Shown: positions 18,328 through 27,053, counted from the first letter of the stretch. The stretch is 64,000 bases of DNA from SIG589 sp045652465 (GCA_045652465.1 JAZRUI010000009.1:44665-108664), one strand, 5' to 3'. Numbers and translations are program-made. Notes: a model not told the origin generated them from the sequence alone.

Positions 18328-18884
18328 TGACTATTGAAGATTATAAACAGTTGCTCAAAACGCGACTGACGCCCAAACGCTTTGAGCATTCGCTTTGCGT
18401 TGCGGATGAGGCGGCGCGTTTGGCAAAAAAATATGGCGGCGATGCCGAGAAATGCTATCTTGCGGGACTTTTGCATGATATAACCAAAAATGCCCCCAAA
18501 GAGGAGCACTTGCAATTATTTAGCGACTTTGGTATAATTCTTTCGTCTATTGAATCGCAGGCGGAAAAACTTTGGCATGCGATGTCAGGTTCGCTTTATG
18601 TTCGCCATAATCTAATGATTAATGATGAAGAGCTTATAACAGCCATCCGTTATCATACAACTGCGCGCGCTAATATGACCTTGACCGACAAGATTATATA
18701 TCTTGCCGATTTCACATCGGCCGACCGTGATTATGACGATGTTGATGTTATGCGCCGTTTGGTAGATGAAAGTCTTGAATCGGCTATGCGCTATGCGCTT
18801 GCATATTCGATTGTTGATTTAATAAGAAAAGGTAAGCCCATCCATCCGGATACGGTGGAGGCCTACAATGAAATAAGTCTTTGA
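18327..18884 (+). CDS. yqeK: HD-domain hydrolase YqeK (Ap4A hydrolase type)
   Basis: 185-residue HD phosphohydrolase. Members studied hydrolyse diadenosine tetraphosphate symmetrically. Metal ligands are visible: RFEHSLCVADEAARLA, LLHDITKN, and WHAMSGSLY. Begins at the last base of the nadD stop. Confidence 0.92.
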   Translation: MTIEDYKQLLKTRLTPKRFEHSLCVADEAARLAKKYGGDAEKCYLAGLLHDITKNAPKEEHLQLFSDFGIILSSIESQAEKLWHAMSGSLYVRHNLMINDEELITAIRYHTTARANMTLTDKIIYLADFTSADRDYDDVDVMRRLVDESLESAMRYALAYSIVDLIRKGKPIHPDTVEAYNEISL

Positions 18885-18898
18885 AATGAGGAAGTTTT

Positions 18899-19264
18899 TT
18901 GGAAGCCTTTGAAATTTTAAAAGTTGCGGCAAATGCCGTTAATGAACGCAAAGCAAGAGATATGTTTGCCGTTGAGGTAGGGGAGATAACCATTCTTGCG
19001 GAATATCTTCTAATGGCAACCGCCACATCTTCTACCCATGTTCGCGCACTTGCCGAAGAGGTTGAGTGCAAACTGTCGGCGCTTGGCATTGAGCCCCATC
19101 ATATTGAAGGCAAGGCCACAGGTTGGATTTTGCTCGATTATAATGAGGTTATAGTTCATATTTTCAGCAGGGAAGCACGCGAGTTTTATGGCCTCGACCG
19201 TATGTGGAGCGATGGCAATGTAATAAATCTCGATGATATACTCACATCCGAGCAGGAGGATTAA
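18899..19264 (+). CDS. rsfS: Ribosomal silencing factor RsfS
   Basis: Binds L14 on the 50S subunit and blocks subunit joining in starvation. TTG start at 18899 with GAGG upstream gives 121 residues. DUF143 motifs: VAEITILAEY-like segment (VEVGEITILAEYLLMATATS), EGKATGWILLDY, VHIFSREAREFYGLDRMW. Two bases separate it from leuS. Confidence 0.94.
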   Translation: MEAFEILKVAANAVNERKARDMFAVEVGEITILAEYLLMATATSSTHVRALAEEVECKLSALGIEPHHIEGKATGWILLDYNEVIVHIFSREAREFYGLDRMWSDGNVINLDDILTSEQED

Positions 19265-19266
19265 CA

Positions 19267-21672
19267 ATGTTCTACGATTATAAGCAAATAGAAAAGAAAT
19301 GGCAAAAGCATTGGTATGAAAACAATACCTTTGCTGCAACCGATGATTATTCCAAGCCGAAATTTTTTGCGCTTGTTGAATTCCCGTATCCTTCGGGTCA
19401 GGGCCTCCATGTAGGTCATCCCCGTTCCTACACCGCCCTTGATATCGTTAGCCGTAAAAGACGCCTTGAAGGCTATAATGTTCTTTATCCCATGGGTTGG
19501 GATGCTTTCGGCCTTCCGACCGAGAACTTCGCAATAAAGAACCATATCCATCCTGAAATCGTAACACAAAACAATGTTGCTCGCTTTAAAGAGCAGCTTC
19601 AGTCGCTTGGTTTCTCCTTCGATTGGACCCGCGAAATCAACACCACCGACCCCGAATATTATAAATGGACCCAGTGGATATTCCTTCAGCTTTTCAAGAA
19701 GGGTCTTGCTTATAAAAAGGAAATGTCGGTTAACTGGTGCACCTCTTGTAAATGCGTTCTTGCAAACGAAGAGGTTGTTAACGGCGTTTGTGAGCGCTGC
19801 GGCAACGAGGTTGTTCATAAGGTTAAGAGCCAGTGGATGCTTAAGATTACCGAATATGCCGAAAAGCTTATAAACGGTCTTGATGAGGTTAACTTCATTG
19901 AGCGCGTTAAGACCCAGCAGCGCAATTGGATTGGTCGTTCTGAAGGAACCCAAATCAAGTTTAAAACAACAACCGGCGATGAGTTCGAGGTATTCTCCAC
20001 CCGCGCAGATACTCTCTTCGGCGTTACCTATATGGTTATTTCTCCCGAACATCCGCTTCTCGAAAAGTGGGCAGGCGAGATAAAGAATATCGATGAGCTT
20101 CGCGCATATCAAGAGGAGGCTGCTCGCAAGTCCGATTTTGAGCGCACCGAGCTCGCCAAGGATAAAACCGGCGTTAGACTTGAGGGCGTTTCGGCGATTA
20201 ACCCTGCAACCGAAAAGGAAATCCCGATTTTCGTTTCGGATTATGTACTTATTTCTTATGGTACCGGCTGCGTTATGGGCGTTCCCGGTCATGATAGCCG
20301 CGACTGGGCTTTTGCTAAAAAGTTTGGTGTTCCGATTATTGAGGTTGTTGCAGGCGGCGATGTTGAAAAAGAAGCCTATACCGATTGTGACAGCGGCGTT
20401 ATGGTTAACTCCGGTTTCTTAAACGGTATGAGCGTTGATGAGGCTAAAAAGGCTATTGCTGATTGGCTTGTTGAGCGCGATTTAGGCTCTAAAACCGTTA
20501 ACTATAAGCTTCGCGACTGGGTTTTCTCCCGCCAGAGATATTGGGGCGAGCCCATCCCGATTGTTCATTGTGAAAAGTGCGGATATGTTGCCGTTCCCGA
20601 AAACGAGCTTCCGCTTTTATTGCCGACAGTTGATTCCTATGAGCCGACCGATAACGGCGAATCGCCCCTCGCAAAGATGACCGACTGGGTTAACACAACC
20701 TGTCCTCATTGCGGCGGCCCCGCTCATCGTGAAACCGATACTATGCCCCAGTGGGCAGGTTCTTCTTGGTATTTCTTGCGCTATTGTGATCCCCACAATA
20801 AGGATGCCCTCGCATCTAAGGAAGCGCTTGAATATTGGGGTCCTGTTGATTGGTATAACGGCGGCATGGAGCATACAACGCTTCACCTGCTTTATAGCCG
20901 TTTCTGGCATCATTTCCTCTATGATATCGGCGTTGTTCCGACCGCTGAACCCTATGCAAAGCGTACCAGCCACGGTATGATTTTGGGCGAAAACGGCGTG
21001 AAGATGTCCAAGTCGCGCGGAAATGTTGTTAACCCCGATGATATCGTTAATCAGTATGGCGCCGACACTATGCGTCTTTATGAGATGTTTATAGGCGACT
21101 TCGAAAAGGCCGCTCCCTGGAGCAGCTCCTCCATTAAGGGTTGCAAGCGTTTCCTTGACCGCGTATGGGGTCTTAACGATATGCTCGTTGATGGCGATGC
21201 CTATAGCGCTGAACTTGAAGCCGATTTCCATCGTACCATTCAAAAGGTAACAAGCGATATCGAAGAGCTCAAGATGAACACTGCTATTGCCGCTTTAATG
21301 TCGCTTCTTAACGATATTTATGCTAAGAAGAGCATAACCCGCGCTGAACTTAAAACCTTCATAACCCTGCTTAATCCCTTTGCTCCTCATATCACCGAGG
21401 AAATGTGGGAGCTCGCAGGCTTTGAGGGAATGCTCAACCAAGCCGCTTGGCCCGAGTTTGATGAGTCCAAGTGTGTTGTTGCAACCATTGAGATTGTTGC
21501 TCAAATCAACGGCAAAATTAAGACTAAGCTTAATGTTCCTGCCGAGATAACCGCAGCCGATGCAATCGCACTTGCAAAGGCTGATGAAGCTGTTGCCGCC
21601 GCTATGGAAGGCAAGAGCGTTATTAAGGAACTTTATGTTCCTGGCAAGCTTGTAAACATTGTTGTTAAATAA
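19267..21672 (+). CDS. leuS: Leucyl-tRNA synthetase
   Basis: Class I synthetase charging tRNA-Leu. 801 residues. The HIGH box appears as HVGHPRSYT and the KMSKS box as GVKMSKSRGNV. A zinc-binding Cys cluster (NWCTSCKCVLANEE...CERCG) and the CP1 editing domain (GTGCVMGVPGHDSRDW) are both present. Last gene of the run that begins at 4325; the rpsU promoter starts 4 bases after its stop. Confidence 0.97.
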   Translation: MFYDYKQIEKKWQKHWYENNTFAATDDYSKPKFFALVEFPYPSGQGLHVGHPRSYTALDIVSRKRRLEGYNVLYPMGWDAFGLPTENFAIKNHIHPEIVTQNNVARFKEQLQSLGFSFDWTREINTTDPEYYKWTQWIFLQLFKKGLAYKKEMSVNWCTSCKCVLANEEVVNGVCERCGNEVVHKVKSQWMLKITEYAEKLINGLDEVNFIERVKTQQRNWIGRSEGTQIKFKTTTGDEFEVFSTRADTLFGVTYMVISPEHPLLEKWAGEIKNIDELRAYQEEAARKSDFERTELAKDKTGVRLEGVSAINPATEKEIPIFVSDYVLISYGTGCVMGVPGHDSRDWAFAKKFGVPIIEVVAGGDVEKEAYTDCDSGVMVNSGFLNGMSVDEAKKAIADWLVERDLGSKTVNYKLRDWVFSRQRYWGEPIPIVHCEKCGYVAVPENELPLLLPTVDSYEPTDNGESPLAKMTDWVNTTCPHCGGPAHRETDTMPQWAGSSWYFLRYCDPHNKDALASKEALEYWGPVDWYNGGMEHTTLHLLYSRFWHHFLYDIGVVPTAEPYAKRTSHGMILGENGVKMSKSRGNVVNPDDIVNQYGADTMRLYEMFIGDFEKAAPWSSSSIKGCKRFLDRVWGLNDMLVDGDAYSAELEADFHRTIQKVTSDIEELKMNTAIAALMSLLNDIYAKKSITRAELKTFITLLNPFAPHITEEMWELAGFEGMLNQAAWPEFDESKCVVATIEIVAQINGKIKTKLNVPAEITAADAIALAKADEAVAAAMEGKSVIKELYVPGKLVNIVVK

Positions 21673-21676
21673 TGTC

Positions 21677-21705
21677 TTGACAGAATGTGTTTTGGCTTGT
21701 ATAAT
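21677..21705 (+). promoter_or_regulatory. Consensus sigma-A promoter of rpsU
   Basis: Exact TTGACA (21677-21682) and TATAAT (21700-21705) with a 17-base spacer. Confidence 0.93.
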
Positions 21706-21751
21706 GAAATTTGATAACCCCTGCTTATATATGCGGAGGGAGGGAATGTAA

Positions 21752-21928
21752 ATGAGTCAGGTTAGAGTAAAAGAAAATGAGTCGCTTGATAACGCACTCA
21801 GACGCTTTAAGAGACAGACCGCTAAGGATGGAGTAATCCAGGAAGTTCGCAAAAGAGAACACTATGAGAAGCCTTCTGTAAAGCGTAAAAAGAAGTCGGA
21901 AGCCGCACGCAAGCGCAAGTTCCGATAA
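21752..21928 (+). CDS. rpsU: 30S ribosomal protein S21
   Basis: Small basic ribosomal protein of 58 residues. Reads MSQVRVKENESLDNALRRFK, then RQTAKDGVIQEVRKREHYEK and a Lys/Arg-rich tail ending KRKFR, a full S21. GGAGGGAGGG lies about 6-10 bases upstream. It has its own consensus promoter and terminator, so it is a single-gene unit. Easily missed because of its length. Confidence 0.96.
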   Translation: MSQVRVKENESLDNALRRFKRQTAKDGVIQEVRKREHYEKPSVKRKKKSEAARKRKFR

Positions 21929-21942
21929 ATTACTTATTGCAT

Positions 21943-21971
21943 AAAAGCGGCTGCAGCGCAGTCGCTTTTTT
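21943..21971 (+). terminator. Terminator after rpsU
   Basis: AAAA, stem GCGGCTGC (21947-21954) with GCAGTCGC (21958-21965, one G-U), loop AGC, then TTTTTT. Confidence 0.88.
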
Positions 21972-21990
21972 GTGTAAGAAGGGGAATATT

Positions 21991-22476
21991 ATGATTTTAA
22001 AACCTCATATTAAACGCGACCGCATAACCGATATAACCATTGAGGATGTTAAAAGTTTGGGCGTTAACGCCTTGTTGCTTGATGTTGATAACACAATGTC
22101 AACCCATCATGGTCAAACCTTAACCGAAGGTCTTTTAGAATGGCTGAAGCTTATGCAGGATAACGGCATAAAATTAATAGTGCTTTCTAATTCTAAAAAG
22201 CGAAGGGTTGAACCTTTTGCAGCCAAGATTGGACTTCCGTTCATTTCAACGGCTGCGAAGCCCCTTCCTTTTGGCTATATGCGCGCCGCAAAGGCAGTCG
22301 GCGAAAAGCGCAAAAATGTTGCCATAGTTGGTGACCAGATGTTCACCGATATGCTCGGCGGATGGGTTTCAAGGGTTAAGAAAATTCTTTTAACCCCCAT
22401 TTTGCCCGAGGATAAATGGAGCTTTAAGGTTCGCCGCAGTTTAGAAAAGAAAATTTTAAAGAGATATAAATTTTAA
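21991..22476 (+). CDS. yqeG: YqeG-family HAD-IIIA phosphatase
   Basis: 161-residue HAD-superfamily protein. The start at 21991 (MILKPHIKRDRITDITIEDV) follows AAGGGG; an upstream in-frame ATG (21937) would run through the rpsU terminator. HAD motif I LLLDVDNTM, motif II VLSNSKKRR, motif IV VGDQMFTDMLGG. Related to mitochondrial PTPMT/GEP4 phosphatidylglycerophosphate phosphatases, but the bacterial substrate is not certain. Confidence 0.88.
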   Translation: MILKPHIKRDRITDITIEDVKSLGVNALLLDVDNTMSTHHGQTLTEGLLEWLKLMQDNGIKLIVLSNSKKRRVEPFAAKIGLPFISTAAKPLPFGYMRAAKAVGEKRKNVAIVGDQMFTDMLGGWVSRVKKILLTPILPEDKWSFKVRRSLEKKILKRYKF

Positions 22477-22488
22477 GGTGGTGTTGGT

Positions 22489-23343
22489 ATGTCGGCAAAA
22501 TTCGGTCCCGCAGGTAATTCCGAAAGCTTTTTCAAAATGGGATATAAGGGCAGCTTGGATGTTCCCGAATATGTAGAAAAAATGGGACTTGATGCCTTTG
22601 AATACCAGTGCGGAAGAGGAGTGAATATAGGACTTGATAAGGCCGCCCTGCTCGGCAAGAAAGCTGCCGAAAAGGGAATAGTGCTCTCGCTTCATGCGCC
22701 TTATTATATCTCGATGTCCTCGGTCGAAGAGGAAAAACGCCTTAATTCCATAAACTATATCTTAAGCAGCGCTCGCGCAGTTAAAGCGATGGGCGGCAAC
22801 CGCATCGTCGTGCATACGGGCTCTTGCGGAAAAATTAGCCGCGAGGAGGCTTTGTTTCTTGCCTGCGATACTATGAAAAAAGCCCTCGATGCGCTCGATA
22901 GAGAAGGTCTCGGCGATATTCATATTTGCCCCGAAACAATGGGAAAAATCAATCAGCTCGGAACCCTTGGCGAGGTTTTATCGCTTTGCGAGCTTGATGA
23001 ACGCTTAATCCCTTGTATCGACTTCGGCCATCTCAACGCGCGAACTCTTGGCGGTCTTAAAGAAAAAGAGGATTTCCTCGATGTGTTCTCGCAAATTGAG
23101 AATCGCCTCGGTGAAGCAAGGCTCAAAACCTTCCATTCGCATTTCTCGAAAATTGAATATACCGATGGGGGAGAGAAAAAGCATCTAACCTTTGCGGATT
23201 CGGTATTCGGACCCGATTATGAGCCGGTTATGGAGCTTATTGCTGCCAAGAATTGCTCGCCAACAATTATTTGCGAATCGGACGGCACCCAAGCCGAGGA
23301 TGCGAAAATAATGAAAGACTGCTATTTATCGCTTTTAAAATAG
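22489..23343 (+). CDS. Endonuclease IV-like TIM-barrel protein
   Basis: 284-residue AP endonuclease family 2 protein. Metal-ligand motifs of Nfo are seen: LHAPYYISMSS, GGNRIVVHTGS, CPETMGK, CIDFGHLNAR, HSHFSKIEYT and CESDG. Probably cleaves abasic sites in DNA, although close clostridial relatives are a divergent branch and some sugar isomerases share the fold. Ribosome site AAGGTGGTG. Twelve bases after yqeG. Confidence 0.82.
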   Translation: MSAKFGPAGNSESFFKMGYKGSLDVPEYVEKMGLDAFEYQCGRGVNIGLDKAALLGKKAAEKGIVLSLHAPYYISMSSVEEEKRLNSINYILSSARAVKAMGGNRIVVHTGSCGKISREEALFLACDTMKKALDALDREGLGDIHICPETMGKINQLGTLGEVLSLCELDERLIPCIDFGHLNARTLGGLKEKEDFLDVFSQIENRLGEARLKTFHSHFSKIEYTDGGEKKHLTFADSVFGPDYEPVMELIAAKNCSPTIICESDGTQAEDAKIMKDCYLSLLK

Positions 23344-23353
23344 TGTTAAAGGC

Positions 23354-23382
23354 TTGACAAAAGCCTAAAAAAACCTTATAAT
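23354..23382 (+). promoter_or_regulatory. Consensus sigma-A promoter of efp
   Basis: TTGACA (23354-23359), 17-base spacer, TATAAT (23377-23382). The -35 box lies inside a short inverted repeat, AGGCTT and AAGCCT, which may be an operator or chance. Confidence 0.9.
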
Positions 23383-23436
23383 TTTTTAGAGTTAGCATTA
23401 ACTTTATTCTATTTTGTTTTTTGGAGGAATTTTAAT

Positions 23437-23994
23437 ATGGTAAGTGCTGGTGATTTCAGAAACGGCGTAACATTTGAAATGGATGGTAACGTTTATCAAA
23501 TTATCGAATTTCAGCATGTAAAACCCGGAAAGGGCGCAGCATTCGTTCGCGCAAAGATTAGAAATGTTATTGCCGGTTCGGTTGTTGAACGCACATTCAA
23601 CCCTAACGATAAATATCCCACTGCATTCGTTGAGAGAAAGGAAATGGAGTTCTCCTATAGCGATGAAGGCCTTTATTATTTCATGGATCCCGAAAGCTAT
23701 GAGCTCGTTCCCGTTAACGCTGCAGACCTTGGCGATGCTTTCAAGTTCGTTAAGGAAAACATGGTTTGCAAAATCCTTTCCTATAAGGGCAATGTTTTTG
23801 GCGTTGAGCCTCCTACATTCGTAGAATTGCAAATCGCCCAGACCGATCCCGGTTTTGCCGGCAACACTGCTACCAACGCAACCAAGCCCGCAACTCTTGA
23901 GACCGGCGCTGAAATCCGCGTTCCGCTCTTCATCAACGAAGGCGATATGATTCGTATCGATACCCGCACCGGCGAGTATATGGAACGTGCATAA
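23437..23994 (+). CDS. efp: Elongation factor P
   Basis: Relieves ribosome stalling at polyproline. 185 residues, three beta-barrel domains. The N-terminal domain reads MVSAGDFRNGVTFEMDGNVY and has the loop HVKPGKGAAFVRAKIRN with the modification-site Lys (KPGKG). Signature FVELQIAQTDPGFAGNTATN is close to the family pattern. Strong own promoter and GGAGG site. Confidence 0.97.
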   Translation: MVSAGDFRNGVTFEMDGNVYQIIEFQHVKPGKGAAFVRAKIRNVIAGSVVERTFNPNDKYPTAFVERKEMEFSYSDEGLYYFMDPESYELVPVNAADLGDAFKFVKENMVCKILSYKGNVFGVEPPTFVELQIAQTDPGFAGNTATNATKPATLETGAEIRVPLFINEGDMIRIDTRTGEYMERA

Positions 23995-24039
23995 TTTCGA
24001 AAAGATTGTTTAAGATAACCTGTGAAGGAGTGTAAAGAC

Positions 24040-24459
24040 ATGACAATTTCTGAAAAAGTATCTTACATTAAAGGCCTTGCTGATGGTCTCGCATTAGATG
24101 ATAACAACAAGCAGGATAAGGTAATCAAGGCAATCATCGATGTTTTAGATGACATCGCTCTTACCGTTGAAGACCTTGAGGACGGCTGCGCTGAGCTCGC
24201 TGAGCAAATCGATGCAGTTGATGAGGACCTCGCTGCTCTCGAAGATGTAGTTTATGAGGATGATTGCTGCGATTGCGATGATTGCTGCGATTGTGACGAT
24301 GAACTTTATGAGGTTGAATGCCCCAACTGCAATGATATAATTTGCGTTGATGAGGATATGCTTGCTGAAGGCAGCATCGATTGCCCCAACTGCGGCACTA
24401 ATCTCGAGTTTGATTTTGAATGCGATTGCGACTGCTGTGACGGCGACTGCGAAGAATAA
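24040..24459 (+). CDS. CD1247-type protein with acidic Cys-rich tract and zinc ribbon
   Basis: 139 residues from ATG 24040, with GAAGGAG 9 bases upstream (an in-frame ATG at 24022 precedes that site). The N-terminal half is a helical domain (MTISEKVSYIKGLADGLALD) seen in clostridial proteins named for CD1247. Then come the tract DDCCDCDDCCDCDDE, a zinc ribbon with CPNC and CPNC pairs 23 residues apart, and the tail ECDCDCCDGDCEE. The 11 Cys in the two acidic tracts suggest metal binding. Function is unknown. It lies 45 bases after efp and probably shares its transcript. Confidence 0.8.
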   Translation: MTISEKVSYIKGLADGLALDDNNKQDKVIKAIIDVLDDIALTVEDLEDGCAELAEQIDAVDEDLAALEDVVYEDDCCDCDDCCDCDDELYEVECPNCNDIICVDEDMLAEGSIDCPNCGTNLEFDFECDCDCCDGDCEE

Positions 24460-24473
24460 AATGTTTTAAATGA

Positions 24474-24509
24474 ATGCCGCACTTTGTTTTTCAAAGCGCG
24501 GCATTTTTT
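24474..24509 (+). terminator. Terminator after the CD1247-type gene
   Basis: Stem ATGCCGC (24474-24480) with GCGGCAT (24498-24504), inner stem CTTTG/CAAAG, then a T run to 24509. The ispD start is only 12 bases downstream, so readthrough or an unseen promoter must supply ispD. Confidence 0.85.
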
Positions 24510-24520
24510 GTGAGGAAACT

Positions 24521-25261
24521 ATGGAATTAACCGAACTCATGCTCGAATATGAAGCGCGAACCGAAAACGAGGGAACCGTTTCGGCAATTATAGTTGCCGC
24601 GGGCTCATCCAGCCGTATGGGCGGAATGTCCAAGCAGCTGCTTTCTATCGGCGGAATACCCGTTTTGGCAAGAACGCTGCTTGCTTTTGAAAACGCCCGC
24701 TGCATCAAGAATATCGTGATTGTTGCGCGCGAAAGCGATATTTTAGGCTTCCAAATGTTAGCCGAGAAATATTTGATTACCAAGGTAACCGATATTGTCG
24801 AAGGCGGCTCTTGTCGCGAAGAATCGGTTAAAAACGGTATTTTGCGATTGGATGCCGAAACCGAGTGCGTTCTTATCCATGATGGCGCCCGTCCCTTCGT
24901 AACCGAGGATATAATCGAATCGGTTGCCGATGCCGCGCAAAAATATGGCGCAGTAACCTGTGCCGTTGCGGTTAAGGACACTTTGAAGATAGCGGAGAAC
25001 GGCGTCGTTTCCCAAACCCTCGACCGCAACACCGTTTTCTCGGTTCAAACCCCTCAGGGCTTTAATTTCGCGCAGTTCAAAAATGCAATTTTGTCGAAAC
25101 CCGATTTATCGGTATTCACTGATGACTGCTCGGTTGCCGAAGCCGATGGAATAAAGGTTCATATAGTTGAGGGAAGCTATAACAACATCAAAATTACGAC
25201 CAAAGAGGATATCAATGTTGCCGAGGGCATATTGAACATGGGAGGTAAGGAAAATGATTAG
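24521..25261 (+). CDS. ispD: 2-C-methyl-D-erythritol 4-phosphate cytidylyltransferase
   Basis: Third step of the MEP isoprenoid pathway: transfers CMP to MEP. The start at 24521 after GAGGAAACT gives 246 residues, with about 16 extra N-terminal residues (MELTELMLEYEARTENEG) before the core. Nucleotide-binding motif AIIVAAGSSSRMGG; catalytic segment LIHDGARPFV; later AVAVKDTLK and QTPQGF. Overlaps ispF by 8 bases. Confidence 0.95.
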   Translation: MELTELMLEYEARTENEGTVSAIIVAAGSSSRMGGMSKQLLSIGGIPVLARTLLAFENARCIKNIVIVARESDILGFQMLAEKYLITKVTDIVEGGSCREESVKNGILRLDAETECVLIHDGARPFVTEDIIESVADAAQKYGAVTCAVAVKDTLKIAENGVVSQTLDRNTVFSVQTPQGFNFAQFKNAILSKPDLSVFTDDCSVAEADGIKVHIVEGSYNNIKITTKEDINVAEGILNMGGKEND

Positions 25262-25733
25262 AATAGGACATGGCTATGATGTTCATAAATTCGCCAACGA
25301 CCGCCCCCTTGTTCTTGGCGGCGTTTCGGTTCCTTATGAAAAGGGACTTTTGGGTCATTCGGATGCCGATGTTTTGCTCCATGCGGTGAGTGATGCGCTT
25401 TTAGGCGCGTTGGCGCTTGGCGATATTGGCAAGCATTTCCCCGACACTGCGCCCGAATTCGAGGGGATAGACAGTCGCATTCTTTTGCGCCATGTTGTTG
25501 CGCTCCTTCAAGAAAAGGGATATGCAGTTGGTAATATCGATGCAACCGTTATCGCGCAAAAGCCGAAATTGGCTCCCTACATATCCGATATGGTTAAGAA
25601 TATCGCTAATGATTGCAAAACCGACCTTTCCAATATAAATGTTAAAGCCACAACCGAAGAAGGTCTTGGCTTTACAGGCGAGCTTTTAGGCATTTCGGCT
25701 CACGCCGTTTGCACCGTTATCAAACAAAAGTAA
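25254..25733 (+). CDS. ispF: 2-C-methyl-D-erythritol 2,4-cyclodiphosphate synthase
   Basis: Cyclises CDP-ME 2-phosphate in the MEP pathway. 159 residues, zinc site GHGYDVHKF and LLGHSDADVLLHAVSDALLG near the N-terminus, and KATTEEGLGFTG at the C-terminus. Coupled to ispD by overlap. Confidence 0.97.
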   Translation: MIRIGHGYDVHKFANDRPLVLGGVSVPYEKGLLGHSDADVLLHAVSDALLGALALGDIGKHFPDTAPEFEGIDSRILLRHVVALLQEKGYAVGNIDATVIAQKPKLAPYISDMVKNIANDCKTDLSNINVKATTEEGLGFTGELLGISAHAVCTVIKQK

Positions 25734-25739
25734 TATAAT

Positions 25740-25786
25740 CACATCCTTTCTCATAGTATTAGTAGGCTTGGAAAGGATGTGCTTTT
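25740..25786 (+). promoter_or_regulatory. Hairpin between ispF and DUF4830 gene that also covers its ribosome site
   Basis: Perfect 11-bp stem CACATCCTTTC (25740-25750) with GAAAGGATGTG (25771-25781), 20-nt loop, then CTTTT. It can act as a weak terminator for ispF. The 3' arm contains AAAGGA, the only Shine-Dalgarno candidate for the gene starting at 25787. Confidence 0.7.
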
Positions 25787-26218
25787 ATGTATGCGGTTTT
25801 GTATAAGCGCAGCTTGCGCATTATTGCCTTTTCGCTTATGCTCCTTTGTGCATTCTTGGTAGAAGGGGCTATAATCACTCGTGTGGAAAACCGCGATATT
25901 CGCAATCCTGATGAGAGGATAGCATATCTTGAATCCATCGGCATTAAGGTCGATGCCGATTCGCTTTGCGAAGAAGAAATTAAGATTCCCGAGGAGTTTT
26001 CAGGGGTTTATAAGAAATATAACGACCTTCAAAAAACGGCGGGATTTAATCTTGAAGAATATAAAGGCATCATCGTAACTAAATATACTTATAAGGTGCT
26101 TTGCGATGATGATAATATCTTCGTTAATATGCTTTGCTATAAAGGCAGGGTAATCGGGGGAGATATATCCTCCGCGATACTCGGCGGCGAAACGAGGCCG
26201 CTTTGTGAAGAAAAATAA
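25787..26218 (+). CDS. DUF4830 domain protein with one membrane segment
   Basis: 143 residues, function unknown. A signal-anchor at about 9-30 (RIIAFSLMLLCAFLVEGAII) is followed by the DUF4830 domain: YLESIGIKV, EEIKIPEEFSGVYKKYNDLQ, KYTYKVLCDDD, and MLCYKGRVIGGDISS. The domain is predicted to lie outside the membrane. Its ribosome site lies in the 3' arm of the hairpin just upstream. Confidence 0.82.
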   Translation: MYAVLYKRSLRIIAFSLMLLCAFLVEGAIITRVENRDIRNPDERIAYLESIGIKVDADSLCEEEIKIPEEFSGVYKKYNDLQKTAGFNLEEYKGIIVTKYTYKVLCDDDNIFVNMLCYKGRVIGGDISSAILGGETRPLCEEK

Positions 26219-26232
26219 AAGGGGAAGTTAAA

Positions 26233-26952
26233 ATGGCTTTGATGAGGCTGGATAAATATTTGTCGGGCCAAACGGGAATGTCGCGCAGTGAGGCGCGTGA
26301 GGCGCTAAAATCCTTGCGCGTAACCGTAAACGGCGTCACCGAAAAACATTATGATTATAAAATAAACACCGAAACCGATGAGGTCGCCGTAAACGGTCAA
26401 AAGGTTGCATATAACGAGTTTTTATATATCCTTATGAACAAACCCAAGGGCGTGCTGACCGCGACCGAGGATAAGCGCCAAGCAACCGTTTTGGAGCTTT
26501 TGCCCGAGGAATTCCGCCGCAAGGATATGGCTCCCGTCGGAAGACTCGATAAGGACACAACGGGTTTATTGCTTTTAACCGATGATGGCAAAACCGCCCA
26601 TAAAATCATCTCGCCCAAATCCCTTATTGAGAAGGAATATATTGTAACCCTCGACGGCGATGTTACCGATGAGCATATAGAGCTTTTCGAAAAGGGTGTA
26701 ACGCTGGCGGACGGCAGCCTGTGTATGCCCGCTGTTTTAAAGCGAATTGCCGAAAACAAAGCATCTATAACCATATGCGAGGGCAAGTACCACCAAATCA
26801 AGCGAATGTTCGGAACCGTCGGCTTGGGGGTTAACGAGTTGTCGCGCCTTAGAATAGGCGGTTTGCAGCTGCCTAACGATTTGGAGGAAGGCGAGTTTAT
26901 CCTGCTTGAAGGCAGGGAAGAACTGCTGAAAGAAATTTCCAAAAATGTGTGA
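26233..26952 (+). CDS. rsuA: 16S rRNA pseudouridine synthase (RsuA/RluB family)
   Basis: 239 residues. N-terminal S4 domain (MRLDKYLSGQTGMSRSEARE) and catalytic domain with GRLDKDTTGLLLLTDDG, which carries the catalytic Asp, and EGKYHQIKRMFG. The pattern fits the RsuA group that modifies 16S U516; RluB/RluE cannot be fully excluded. AAAAGGGGAAG lies upstream. Confidence 0.88.
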   Translation: MALMRLDKYLSGQTGMSRSEAREALKSLRVTVNGVTEKHYDYKINTETDEVAVNGQKVAYNEFLYILMNKPKGVLTATEDKRQATVLELLPEEFRRKDMAPVGRLDKDTTGLLLLTDDGKTAHKIISPKSLIEKEYIVTLDGDVTDEHIELFEKGVTLADGSLCMPAVLKRIAENKASITICEGKYHQIKRMFGTVGLGVNELSRLRIGGLQLPNDLEEGEFILLEGREELLKEISKNV

Positions 26953-26995
26953 TTTTTCTTCCAAATATTCAGTTATTATACATTTGTAACAAAAC

Positions 26996-27053
26996 GCTAC
27001 AATTTATTTTGGATAAAATCATTGTAGCAATTTATAGCAGGTTTTGGTATAAT
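26996..27053 (+). promoter_or_regulatory. Promoter and inverted repeat upstream of the sugar ABC ATPase gene
   Basis: Extended -10 TGG-TATAAT (TATAAT at 27048-27053) with no good -35. Just upstream is a perfect 8-bp inverted repeat, GCTACAAT (26996-27003) and ATTGTAGC (27021-27028), spaced by 17 bases, positioned like a regulator site. Confidence 0.6.

Noticed and set aside
23349..23366. AGGCTT/AAGCCT hairpin before efp as a terminator
   Set aside because: It is followed by A, not T, on the + strand and overlaps the -35 box; an operator is at most possible.
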